A stretch of 64,000 nt of DNA from the NCBI GenBank assembly GCA_037176905.1, contig JBBBWG010014112.1, positions 1 to 64,000 on the forward strand, given 5' to 3'. How positions within the stretch are numbered: the stretch's first letter is position 1; each line of letters starts with the position of its first letter. The notes below the pieces were generated by a model. The model made no database searches. It was not told the DNA's origin and saw only the letters and a program-made list of their open reading frames with translations. The translations under genes and the position numbers were made by a program. Of the stretch, positions 25,801 to 37,313 are shown in pieces. The DNA is from Azolla pinnata. Taxonomy: Eukaryota > Streptophyta > Polypodiopsida > Salviniales > Salviniaceae.

Positions 25801-26202
25801 AGCATCTGTATATGGTGTGCCATGAGCAGATTCAATCTACAGGCACATCTACAGAGACATACACAGACATGTTTGCCTACATGATGATGATCTAGCAGCA
25901 GAAATGGCCATAGATACATACAAGCACGCAAAGCAAAGCATATACAGGTTTCAGTACAGTTGTACACATGGTAGCGACAGACATAGACATAGACACAGAC
26001 ACAGGCACAGGCACAGACGCAGAAGAAGAAGAAGCTGGAGGAGCGAGGAAAGAAAGAAAAGGGGGGGGGGAGGAGGGGGAAGGGACTTTGAGAAGAGGGA
26101 GACGAGCTCGTTGGGATGGTCGCTGAGGCATCCCTGCACACGATCGCGCACGCTGGGGAGCCGGCTCAGGGTGGGCTTCCTGCTCCTCATGGGAGGACCC
26201 AT
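19871..26202 (-). CDS. SUS: Sucrose synthase (EC 2.4.1.13)
   Basis: The enzyme reversibly splits sucrose with UDP to UDP-glucose and fructose in the cytosol. Fifteen coding exons chain with consistent phase: 26202-26087, 25700-25574, 24827-24676, 24468-24273, 24092-23974, 23836-23620, 23490-23395, 23205-23032, 22774-22658, 22544-22378, 21995-21771, 21499-21178, 20596-20352, 20206-20068 and 19954-19871. They give about 831 aa (family about 800-840). Landmarks are [12 protein letters not shown] (basic-X-X-Ser, the N-terminal phosphorylation site), [12 protein letters not shown] and [14 protein letters not shown] at the start of the GT-B fold, [13 protein letters not shown], and the E-x7-E motif in [12 protein letters not shown] followed by GGPAEIIV. 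ATGs at 26220, 26202 and 26190 are all possible; 26202 has the best context (GCCATGG). The donor of exon 1 (GTCCCT) is weak. The gene otherwise looks intact. Confidence 0.95.
23275..23400. repeat. GT/CA and GTAT microsatellite in a sucrose synthase intron
   Basis: The intron between the exons ending at 23395 and starting at 23205 (minus strand) contains GTATGTATGT, ACACACACACACAC and CATACATAC runs. It lies outside the coding exons and has no assigned role. Confidence 0.8.
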
Positions 26203-26229
26203 GGCCAGATTGTTCAGCATCAGTACCAC

Positions 26230-26880
26230 GGACGATCCAGGAGGATGAGGAGGATATTGGCGATGGCGATGGCGATGGCGATGAGGAGGAGGAGGAGCTC
26301 TATCTATCTATCTATCTTGCTATCTATCGATCTCGTCTCGCAGCTCGCGACCGACTACCGCTGCACTACCCTACTAGTTAGTCTCTGATGGACAGTCAGT
26401 CTCCTTCTTCTCCTTCTCCTTCCTCTCCTTCTTCTCCTTCTCCTTCCTCTCCTTCTTCTCCTTCTCCTTCCTCTCCTTCTTCTTCCTGCTTCTGCTTTCT
26501 GCTTCTGCTTCTGCTTCTGCTTCCGCCTCGGATCGCCCTTCCTCGCTTGCTTCCCTCTCCAGAAAGATGAATCCTAGCCTGTGCAGCGGCGCTGATGGAT
26601 CGACAAGAATCTTCCCTCTGTGCAACGGATCAACGGCGTTTCCGTCCCCTCCATAACGCTCTCTGTCGCGCTGTCATCTCTGTCTCTGCGTGCGAGAAGC
26701 GATGGAAGGGAGCGATGGCGATGGCGATGGCGATGGCGACGGAGACGGAGATGGCGGCGCAGAAGAACAGCAGCAACAAAAGCAAACAGAAGGGGCGCCA
26801 CGTCAGCGTCCACTTGGCCCACTAGGGAGGCGCCACGTGTCGGCCCACGTGGCGGGCCGCCATTTCTGGAAGGCCAGCTT
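26230..26880. repeat. Simple-sequence patches upstream of sucrose synthase
   Basis: Short arrays lie in the likely promoter or 5' UTR of the minus-strand gene: GGCGAT (26,260-26,280 and 26,715-26,740), CTATCTAT (26,300-26,330), TCCTTCTCC (26,400-26,480) and CTGCTTCTG (26,485-26,525). Their frames on either strand give repetitive low-complexity peptides that I do not call genes. 26,790-26,870 is locally GC-rich, with repeated CCACGT/CACGTGG boxes (G-box/ABRE-like cores) at about 26,799-26,852. Confidence 0.7.
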
Positions 26881-26893
26881 TCGTTACGACTCG

Positions 26894-27157
26894 GGTTAGG
26901 GTTAGGGTTAGGGCTAGGGTTAGGGTTAGGGTTAGGGTTAGGGCTAGGTTTAGGGTTAGGGTTAGGGTTACGATTAGGGTTAGGGTTAGGACTAGGGTTA
27001 GGGTTAGGGTTAGGGTTGCGATTAGGGTTAGGGTTACGGCTAGGGCTAGGGTTAGGGTTAGGGTTAGTGCTAGGGCTAAGGCTAGGGTTTTAGGGTGAGG
27101 GTTTAGGGTTAGGGTTTTAGGGTTTAGGGTTAGGATTAGGGTTTAGGGTTAGGACTA
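26894..27157 (+). repeat. Interstitial telomere-like tract, mainly TTAGGG
   Basis: About 260 bases consist of TTAGGG and variant GCTAGGG or GATTAGGG hexamers in one orientation, changing to TTTAGGG heptamers near the right end. Most plants have TTTAGGG telomeres, so the excess of the hexamer is notable. A second, shorter tract is at 27,390-27,476. Confidence 0.92.
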
Positions 27158-27689
27158 GGGGCCATCACATGCTGCTAAACCGATTCGCCATCGATCTCTA
27201 AAACGTGTAGGTAGGGTTGAAGAAGGCTGCTCTGAAACGAGCCGGTAACCGACGTTTAATATGAAGAAGAAGGAATGAAGGAAGGAAGGGAAACTCGAAT
27301 TGTATGGAAGTACAAACCGCCTCCTTGGCTCTGTGCTCCGCCCAAACTTATGGAAGACCAGGTTTCTTATTGTTCTCTTCCAACTCGGTTACGATTAGGG
27401 TTAGGGCTAGGCCTAGGCCTAGGCCTAGGCCTAGGGTTACGGGTAGGGCTAGGGCTAGGGTTAGGGTTAGGGTTAGGGCCATCACATGCTGCTAAACTGA
27501 TTCGCCATTGATCTCTAATGTGTAGGTAGGGTTAAAGAATGCTGCTCTGAAACGAGCCAGTAACCGACGTTTAATATGAAGAAGGGAGGAAGGGAAGAAG
27601 AAGAAGAAGAAGAAGAAGAAAGAAGGAAGAGATACTCGAATTGTATGGCAGTATAAACCGCCTTCGTGGCTCTTTGCTCCGCCCAAACT
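27158..27689. repeat. Direct duplication with telomere-like spacer
   Basis: 27158-27349 and 27477-27689 are direct copies, both starting with GGGCCATCACATGCTGCTAAAC after a telomere-like tract and both ending around GCTCCGCCCAAACT. They share TGTAGGTAGGGTT, GCTGCTCTGAAACGAGCC and ACCGACGTTTAATATGAAGA. The second copy has an expanded GAA run (27,596-27,622) and scattered substitutions. The real repeat unit is therefore telomere-like tract plus about 190-210 bp of unique sequence. Confidence 0.88.
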
Positions 27690-30200
27690 GAGCAGAAGGG
27701 TAAGCTAGTTGGTGTCTCTAGTATCCTAAGTAGCCAGCGAATCGTATTAGCTTGAATGCAGGCCCATTTGTGTAGCCATTTGGCATTATTCAATAGTAAT
27801 GAAAGGATCTCTATTGAAAAAAAACCAAAAACAAAAGAAGAAGGGAAGGGAAGAGAAGCAGATGGGGCAGACACTTGTTGTCTGGCTTACGTGGATAGGA
27901 TCGGCTGCCAATGCGCATCCACTCTTCTGCTCCACCTCTTGCTGATCCTTTCGCCGATCCTTTCGGGGCATGGAGCACCGCCAGATGCAGAGGAAGCTGC
28001 GGACAGTGATGCGCTCATCGATGCACCCATCAGATGACAGCTATCCCAGCATCAACATCATCAACATCATCACATTCATCATTATCATCATCATCATCGA
28101 CAACAACAATGACAACAACAACAACAGCAACAACGTTATGAGTGATGGAGTCGATGGCAAATGCAAAATATAAATGTTGATTCTATTAGGAGATCAAGGG
28201 GTGGAGCCAAATGCCTTTTACTGAAACGGGAAGTTGCAGAGCCAGACGGTTCACCGGCCGCTCGATAGATCGATCCAGGTGACGTGGGTTGCCGATGTGT
28301 AGTTTCACACCCGGACGGACGTTCGATCATCGTGCGGTTTTATATGCGACTGGGAGGACGGAAGAGGATGGCGAGAAAAGCACAAGCCCCGTTTTTTCAT
28401 CGATCCCAGTCCCAGAGACTGGGTTGCATAAGAGTGAGCGATGAACGAAACGTCTGAAGCTGAAGCAATGTCAATAATTGATTGATTGATTCATCATTTC
28501 TTCTTCTTCTTCTTCTTCTTTTGCATATGACAGGGGTTGAGGCACTACATCTAGAGGAGGATGATTCTATCTATTATTGCTTTGTAATTGAATAAAAAAT
28601 CCCTTACGTCTATAAGTTGCATGAAGGAATCTCGCAGAGCCCGCATGCTTGAAATTACACCAAAACTAATGTCCTATCAACGGACTGTGTTTTAAACTGA
28701 TGAATCTTAATGATTTGTTTTGTAAAATGCTACATTAGTTGAATTCAAAGATTTATCGCAACTTTGTTTTGTTATAATAAACTATTTAGTTGTACTGATT
28801 GCTGCTACATGATTCTTAAGGGTGGGCCGAAAATTTCCCTAGAAACAATTTTAGTTAGAATGTAGAGCATCCAATGAGTAAAGCAGGTGGAATTATACAC
28901 TCAATAAACTAACTCAGCTCACCTCGTGATAACTCAACCTGTGCCAATAACTTTAGACCACTTGGTACAACTACCATGATCCCTTATTCCTAAACTTAGG
29001 AAGGTAAGGACCTAGTTTAGCTTGTTATATTAATCTTTGGCTAGCCAATAACAGATACATACGAGTGTCTAGGGGCCAACAAAAGGTATATACAGATGGA
29101 TACGTAGTTATCAATTACACATAATCTTTATCGATGATTGATCGAGAGAAACTTGGGTCATGCACAAGAGAAAAAATTCATAAGTTAAGTCAAAGAAATG
29201 ATAAAGTGTTTAAGCAGTTCTCCAATTAATTTTCCTTAGACAACAGATACCAATTTAGTTAGGCAGAGTAAAAATAATATTTATTCACTCATAATTATGT
29301 TTCATAGAAAACTAGATCGATTGAAAGAGAAACATGAGCTATGTCTATTGAAACAAAATTTTTTCAATATATTATTAGACAATAGATGCAACCAATGTAG
29401 CTATTTATATCCTTATATATAGATATTATAGTAAGTAAGCATTTGGCTTTCTTGCATCATTGGCATGTTTTCCTAATAAGCCATGTTGGTACTAGAAAGC
29501 TCTATATAGTTATATCTCTAACTTATTATTTAGCTATTTCATTGTAATGGTTTTACTTCATATTCTCATGTATTCTTTATAGCTATAGAAAGGAAAAGGA
29601 TCAAAGAAAACCACAACAATTTCTAGGTGCAAAGAAATAAAACTAACTTAGAGAAGTTTTGAGTTCAAGTGCGATGATGGTTCTAATAGTCTTTGCAATT
29701 TCGTGGTGTTTTGTGAAGAATCTATGGAAACTTTGGAATCCAGAGTTCGGGTAGGAAAAGGTGTGGGTAAAAGGGTTTATGGTTTAGGGTTACTCGATCA
29801 CCTCAAACCTCTTCCTTGGCTACTAGTGTTGCTGCTATCTTCTCAATGCCTTCAATTTGCGTTTGAGTCCAAGATATGCCTTTTTAAACCTAAGTATTCT
29901 AAGAAGATTGCAGGAAGACCTCTTCGAACCTTCACTTGCATGATTGTCAAACAACGACAACTCTCCCCATCTTTAGAGGGACTTCTTACAAGCCCTCTTT
30001 AAGCCTTTCGAAGATTGTCTGCTACATATTCATTGGACCCCAAAGGTATGAGTCTCACTTAGCTCAAGGGGTTTAAAGACTATTGCATAATATAGTAATA
30101 TGTAGGCTATTAGGTTTTAGACCCAATAAATTAGGAGCATTGAGAGACCACATTCAACTTACTTTCAAATATTGCGGAAATAGTTCTATTATATAGAATT
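27690..30200. other. Spacer with small triplet repeats, no gene seen
   Basis: 28,045-28,135 has ATC and AAC triplet runs, and 28,497-28,520 has a TTC run. The rest is AT-rich with no recognisable coding sequence. I found no first exon or gene that would use this as a promoter except possibly the distant upstream part of the sucrose synthase gene. Confidence 0.6.
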
Positions 30201-30299
30201 AAAGACAAATACGTCTATTAAAATGTTTGGACCTTGCAATGAATTTACTAGATCTTAGAGAAGCACGAGCTTTCTTCGCACCATGAAAACATCCTTTTA

Positions 30300-31290
30300 A
30301 TGTACAAGAAACTATAGATACGGGCGAAAAACCCTACCATCTCACTATGCCTTTTTCGAATGTCCTATTTGAAAATTTTAGGAACTTACATAGGAAATTT
30401 TCCAATAAGAACTTAATAACACGAATCTCAAAAAAATCAGAATGGATCCCTAGTATCAAGGTCTTGGTGTCACGGACATAATATCCTCTAACATCAAACT
30501 TCTCAAAGCCATACAACTAAAACTCGTTAGAAGGGGATATCACGACTTAAGGGGTTGAGTATATTGGTATACTAGATCATTGTTACATTTTTAAAAACTT
30601 AAGACATATAACTAATACTTGGCCCAAATAGTCTAAAGCCCTTGTCAAGGAAAAAGGACAGGACCTTGTTAACGAAAAACGACAAAGAACATTCATAACT
30701 ATCGAAGACATTCAAATGATATAATAACCCATTCATGGGTACCAGTTTAAAATAAAAGAAAAGCACCAACACTCAATATTGAAGATTACCCTCCTTGGTC
30801 TATGTAAAACCCTTAGACAATGTTGTCACCAAAAGAAAATATAGAAATATTAGAGAAAAAATTAAAACTACCCAAAAGATACTATGCGCAAAGTTTGCCC
30901 ATTAAATGAGTAGAACCTCGCATTGCCAACTTTAAAAATGGAAGATACTAAAAAGTGGGACACCTCACAGGACGACAAAAGAAATAGTTAAACATTTGTC
31001 ACTTGCACACACTCAACCAATATTCTCAATTCACTTTACTAACACATGTTCTTTAAAAGTCATTAAACATAAAACCCTTTTAATACAATTGTGTACTTGA
31101 GTCATATTAAAGGGCACCCCATCATAATAACTTTTAAAAAACATGCTAAAGCTAAATGCTATAATAACATCCCAAAAAAACCAATAAGTATGGGGGTGAA
31201 GAAATTTATATTTAACTGTTATGATGGAACTTGTTTGATCGAGCCTAATTATATTTGAGCATTTAGTTTTGACGTCACACAATCTCATTC
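30300..31290 (-). mobile_element. Possible Ty1/copia fossil fragment
   Basis: Weak minus-strand similarity to the part of Ty1/copia polyproteins from the end of the integrase toward the reverse transcriptase: a W..A-type helix near 31,200 and a GY-YVRDTKTLI block near 30,480. It is heavily decayed, with many breaks and no recognised terminal repeats. An unrelated chance match remains possible. Confidence 0.35.
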
Positions 31291-33059
31291 CCCGTATAAA
31301 TTTAGACTACCTATACTAATGACTCAAGCAAGAGGGGAAGATGCACTTGATAAATCGACACTTGTGGAAAAAATAATTGAATATGGTCAACTAAATAGGT
31401 ACAATCGAATTGGTGTGAAAAAAACAATCGAATTAGTGGAAAATACAAACAAATATGGTCAACTCAATAGGTACAAGACACCCTTATACTTGAGCAGATC
31501 ACCATACTTTTTCTGGGTTTATAGATAAAGAAAGAATTACTAGATACCATGAGAAAACTATGATCAAAAGTCGAGATTAAGGTCATTAAAGAAGAGGATA
31601 TCACAAAGAAAAGATATGTTTCAATTCTATTGATATCTCAATTCAATGGTTTAATTGAATACTTATGATTTTATGAAAACTCAATACAAGAAAGTGCAAC
31701 ACTCTTCTTGGCAAGAGAACAATGGCATACTCCAAGGAGAAGGGAACGTTAGAAACCAATAAGATAGTGACAAGTAGTCTCCCTTCAAACTAAGTGCAAA
31801 AACAAAGAGAATAGAGCATGGCAGAAACATGAGAATCTAAACATTAACATAGTTGACATGTTGCTTATAAGGTGAACAGCTAAAAAGTCAATGTTTGACT
31901 AATAAATTAAACATTGAAATAGCATTGGGATATGATATTCATTAATGAATATAAAAGAGGTCGTATATTTGTCTTAAATGTTGTTCTCAACCAGATCCCC
32001 TCAACAAGAAGTTATTATTGCAAGCTCGATGGAAAAGCGCAGAAGAAAGACAGAGAAGACCTCCTTAGGTTGCTGTTACTAGCTCTATAGAGTGCGTTAT
32101 GAAGGCTGGACTAAAAAACACAGAAGATGTAACATCTTCTTGGTGTTGCCCAACGATTTCCTCCATAGTTTCTCTTCATCTTCTCTGTATTTTCACATGC
32201 AAGGTGATAGCCATAAATAAATATATAAATCTATATTTAAGATTATACAACTTAGTGGTTAACATATAAAATTATAAATAAAAGGTTATGAGTCTAATTC
32301 TTAAATTTTTAGGCTTGTTGAATGGTTCGTTTTTTATTTCTACCAAAACACAAATCAGATGAAACCTTTTTGCCCGAAAATACGAAATTTAAGTACTCTA
32401 TCAATTTATGAGTGGATGAGACATGAGCCTCTATAGACTATCAAGTTTTTTCTTTATATTGTTTAATTGGGGATAGAGGGGCTCAAACCCTCATGGTTAA
32501 AAACTAATATTTTATTTCTACCATGATTTGCATTGTTACGCTCGTCGAACATGCAGAATTGGACTTTATTTTTATTCATGAAAAAACTATCAAATGCTAA
32601 TACTTAACGAATTTTGTTGTTAAATGAGCAAAAGTAGAAAGATCAGGGGTGAGAAGAATAATAAATTTTTTCAAAAATTTTGGGAGGAATTTTGGTGCAA
32701 TTCTAGTTCTAAACAACAACAATCTATTATGAAAAAAATCACCCGACATTCGTCTAACCCAACCAATCATTTAGCTTTCTCGTCTGTTACTTTGTATCAT
32801 GTTATTCGATCGATAATCGTTGTAGCCAACAGTCAGTCTTGAGTTATTCCGACTGCAAAGATTGAAAAAGTGTTATATATGCTCTCAAAATTGAGAACAA
32901 AAAGAAACATATAAAAAAATCAATAAAATTAGAATACTAGGTTTAAAAGTTTTTTTTAATTTCTTTATTATTGTTTTATTTTTTTAAGACTTTATTAATC
33001 ATATTTTGAAATATTTTCTATTGCACGTTTACTGCAACATAGTCGTGCCATTTACGCGT
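31291..33059. other. AT-rich spacer, nothing recognised
   Basis: Only short open frames occur, without any domain I can name, and no tandem structure is evident. Confidence 0.6.
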
Positions 33060-33451
33060 CTAATTCTCTGTAAACATGTAACTACAAATCTATAGCCACA
33101 GTAAATCTTGCAGTAAACTTGTAATAAACAATGTGTCCATGGTCACGATAAAACTTGTAATAAACTTGCAGGCGATAAGGCTTGCATCTACATTCACGAT
33201 AAGGCTCGCATCTACAGTGATGATAAGGCTTGCATCTACATTCACGATAAGGCTCGCAATTTCAATGCGTTTACACTCACGATAAATTTAAAGCAGTTTT
33301 GCGGTAAGGGTCGTGTCTAAAGTCGCAGTATAAAACGCGGTAAACTGATTATGTCCTTTGATGCGATGATAGACGCGACTTCAGCACACAAAAAAAAGTA
33401 GAACAAATTTCACAATAGACGACACGTCAAACAAGCCAATACCTTGTATTG
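33060..33451. repeat. Third CACTA-end-like motif array
   Basis: 33,090-33,350 has repeats built on CGATAAGGCTTGCATCTACATTCA and related AACTTGTAATAAAC units. The array runs to 33451, where the minus strand reads CAATACAAGGTATTGGCTTG. This matches the end of the first element (CACTACAAGGTATTGG) apart from CAATA in place of CACTA. No transposase remnant was found next to it, so it looks like one end of a non-autonomous or broken relative. Confidence 0.65.
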
Positions 33452-36400
33452 TCTAGAGTGATGTAAAAGCTTGTTGCACCTTCATACATTAGTGAAAATT
33501 ATAGAAATTAGAAGAACAATCAAGGCTAGAAGATAAGAGAAGAAAAAAAAATGTTAAAACTAAAACAAAAAGGGACACTTTGACATATAGAGCGTAGTCC
33601 AAGAATGAATAGTTAGATTAACAAATAACGAGGAATCTTACAATTTTGAAATTGCAAGAGAAGACAATTACAAATCATGGAGTTTAGAAAAAACTAAGAA
33701 AGACTCAATAAAGTAAGTGAGCAAAGAGTAAACAACAAAACTAAGTGTTATTGATGATATAGGCTCTCCTCACTCTCATCAAATCCAATAAGAGAGAAGA
33801 TAGAGAGCAGAGAGTAGACATCAAAACAAAGTGAAATAGCAACTATGGAAAAACTCTCTTTGTAGAGCACGAAACATAATAACAAAGAGATCGTCGAAAG
33901 AGAAAGCAGAGGGTAGATAGAACAGAGAGAGCAGAAGAGAGAAAATCAAGCAAGTAAGAGAGAGAGAGAAAAGAGAGTAGAGTGTTCATTAAAGTCTATT
34001 CTTACCTGGCTACTTGTCACGCTTAAAAGTTAAAAATTTACTTTTTAGTATTAAAGCTATGGAAAACGAACCAGATTTAAACAAAGCCACAAACTTGTCA
34101 GTGAATAAAGTTATTCCTTAGGTGTATTAAAGACAAACCATCATCCTAAATTTTGCAATCTAGGCCCATTAACTAGACCTAACATCTAGTAACTATTCTT
34201 TTTTCATAAAGCTCATTTTTTGTCACAGCAACAACAACTCGTTGTGCGGTTGTGCGGCTATTCTTCTAAAGCTCCTCACTTAGTGATTCTTCTAAAGCTC
34301 CTCTCTACACTAAGTGTGGTTGTGTGGTTGTAGGGTTATGTGGTTGTGCGACTGCATACCATTAAGCTTTTCTCCCAACAAAGAAGATAGTGAAAGGTCC
34401 AACATGGAATAAAGAAGAATAGGATGCTTTCTTGCAACTCTCCCTCAAAAACAAAAACAACAGATCAACAATATGCACGGTTTTGAGAAAAATGCTAAAC
34501 ACCTTAAGAAGTGGGACATGGTAACATGTTGAATCAGACACCTCCATGGGCACGCTTTTTCATAGCGATTAGTATCTTACTTAAGATTATAAGATAAACA
34601 TAAATGAATATAATATGTTTCATTAGCCTTCCCTTAGATACATTGCAATTTTGTGAAACAATGCCAAATATATAGAGAGAATGTAACATGAGAAAAATAC
34701 AATTGGTTATAGTCCTACCTTGGAAACAATGGTTTGTTAATCTACATCAATGGTTGGTTAATTTACATCCTTCAACAATGGACTATGCATGGAAATTTTG
34801 GGCATACAAGTGTCCTTTAAAGAGACTTACTTGGGACCTTGGTGAGAGTATGTGAGTTGCTCCTTTCTCAAAAGATGGAAAGAAATTGTAATTCTTTAAT
34901 CATACGGTAAAACTTGGAAGATGCATTTGCAAGCTAACCAAATGAAATTGGACCCCAACTACATTTAAGAGCTAGGAACAAGAGAAGAAATCGAAGCCTT
35001 TTGTTGTGGCATTCGGGAGCCAACTATTGAAGAACAAACACACCAAGAGGACTAACGTAATCCAATGGCAACTAATACATAGTGTGTTACTACTTTGGGA
35101 GAGGCTAAGCAAAGCAAGATTATCTTCTACCTATCCTTTCACTTTTTGTAGATAAACTATCGAATTCCAGAGACATGCCCTATCGGATTGTCCTACGGCA
35201 CATCATATATGGGGGAGAATTCTTAAAGTGGGGATCAGTAGTTTGAGCAATAATTGAAGTTAGTCTAACAGGATACGAGTTGTACCAAGGACCTTGGAAC
35301 TATGAGGGCCTTAACATGCAATTAGGGTGCAAAATGCGGGCATACGAATGCTATACAACTTCTACAAAGAGTTCACTTTAGCATGTTATCAGAGGTGGAA
35401 ATGGCCACCTAGGTGCTATATAATTCCATCTAGGTATACCATTATTCATAATATAAAAACCATTATCTTTCTATTTAGCATAAAATACTAGATATTGTTT
35501 GACAACTATACCTGAAGAACCGTGAATTTCATCATGCTAGCATCTCAAAATGAAATTCCTGTACCCAAATATCCACTATGTAGATGGCATCACGTCCTGC
35601 TTCATTGGATCTTTTGAACCCCCCATCAACTGAGATGTATAGACAAACCAAAAAGTTATATTATCACGATCCCTTTTTGACAAAGCATATTAAGGTAAGT
35701 CATGACATAATATTTTATGAGTTGAGTTGGGTAGTTGGTACTCAAAATTAAATACAGAGTGTCAAAAGCAATCTTATTTATATACATGTGGATAACATAC
35801 ATAGCCTAATCTTGCACCGAAAACAAATTTGAGAATGATAGGTATCAGTAGGTTTGATCAATCTTGCTATGTATATACTTCTATAGTATTAATGGTGTAA
35901 CTAGTGGTAACAAGTTAGAAAAAAAAAAAACCTTCAAATAGATGTATATGCAAGATTTTGGAGAGCTAAACAATTTTCCAGCTGTTGAAATAATCTGGAT
36001 TCAAAACCATGAATGAGCTGCAAAAACCATATCATATGGGAAAAAAATCCACATTGCTTTGGCATAACCAACAGATAGCCCATCTCAAATCAAATGAATC
36101 ACAATATACAGTGAGTTCGCTAAAGAAAGCTGTAAGAGAGACATTTCAGCAATATGCATCTTCAGTAGTGCAGCTAAATGTGACTAGTCGAACACTGCTA
36201 CCAGGCTCACAGAAATGGTTGTATCATTTGGATAGGGGTCAGATTAAGACTAGGATTAGGACTAGAATTAGGATTAGGGCGATGCATAATGGAGTACAGA
36301 TGGGTGTGCTAGGAAGACTTCACAAGGTTCATCTAGAAAATAAGCTTTTGATTACAAAGCTAACAAAGCCACACGAGAAACAAATTGAATAAGAAACATG

Positions 36401-37313
36401 TTGGGAGATCCTGAATCTTGAGAGGAGAAAATTGTAAGGAATTAGATTAAAAAGTTGAAACATTAGGGATAACATTAGGAATTAGATTAACACATGAGGG
36501 AAGAGAGTCAAAAATCAAAAACTCGTACAAAATAGCTAACGAGCCAGACATCTAAGGAGCTAATAAAGGTTACAAACAACTAACAAGTTAAAAGCTCTCG
36601 CTGATTTAGGAGCAGATGATTGAACAGTATTTGAACAGTGGCCATTGTTATAGGGTTTCAATACAGTTCAGAGTTTCACACAACAATGAATAATAATTTC
36701 ATCTTGACTGGCCCTTAAATCTCATATGTATGTATACACAGATTATACGCATGCATACAGGCCCACAATGTATATTATCCCTAACATCTCAGATGTGGTG
36801 TACCAACAAAACAAAAAAAAAGCTTTTGAACAAAGAATTGCATTGAAAAATCGATACATCGCTCACAGAGAGCTATCATCTCGCAAACATAACAGCAAAA
36901 AGAAAAAAAATGGAAGAAAAATCCCACACTTCAGTTTCGATGTTATGAATGGCAGATGCTAGCCCACTCATTTTGTTTACAAATTATGCTGTACATATAT
37001 AGAGGGTGACATGCTTAATTAAATTATCAAAGAATCTTGATAAACTTGGAATCGAAAAAAGAAGGGGCTTTATAATATATCTATTTATTTATGGTTATAG
37101 TTATAGTTATTTATTTCTATTTCTATTTATATTATATAGATACATAGATAAATAGATAGATCTTGTGATTCTTTTGAACTTTTTTTCTTTTCAAGTATAA
37201 GGATTTTTAGCCCAAGTTCAGGTTGATGATGATGATGATGAGATTAGCAGATCGATCATATCTGCTCCAGCCAATTGGGCCCTTTGAGAAAACAAAAAGA
37301 GCATCCCTGAGGA
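33452..37313. other. AT-rich spacer, no gene supported
   Basis: 33,760-33,990 is GA-rich (AGAGAGAG runs). 34,225-34,350 repeats TTCTTCTAAAGCTCCTC and GGTTGTGCGG-like units. 36,230-36,285 holds a degraded TTAGGG-like patch (ACTAGGATTAGGACTAG). A plus-strand open frame at 36,009-36,392 (127 aa) overlaps that patch and matches nothing I know. The last few hundred bases would be the 3' UTR of the minus-strand PITP gene. Confidence 0.55.

Noticed and set aside
26374-26625. Lys/Glu-rich frame resembling a charged coiled coil
   Set aside because: It reads through TCC/TTC simple repeats in the leader of the sucrose synthase gene.
26620-27093. 157-codon frame ending in a Gly-Leu repeat
   Set aside because: The Gly-Leu part is a translation of TTAGGG hexamers and the rest is a simple GGCGAT repeat.
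36009-36392. 127-codon plus-strand frame
   Set aside because: Not recognised, overlaps a degraded TTAGGG-like patch and has no splice or neighbour support.
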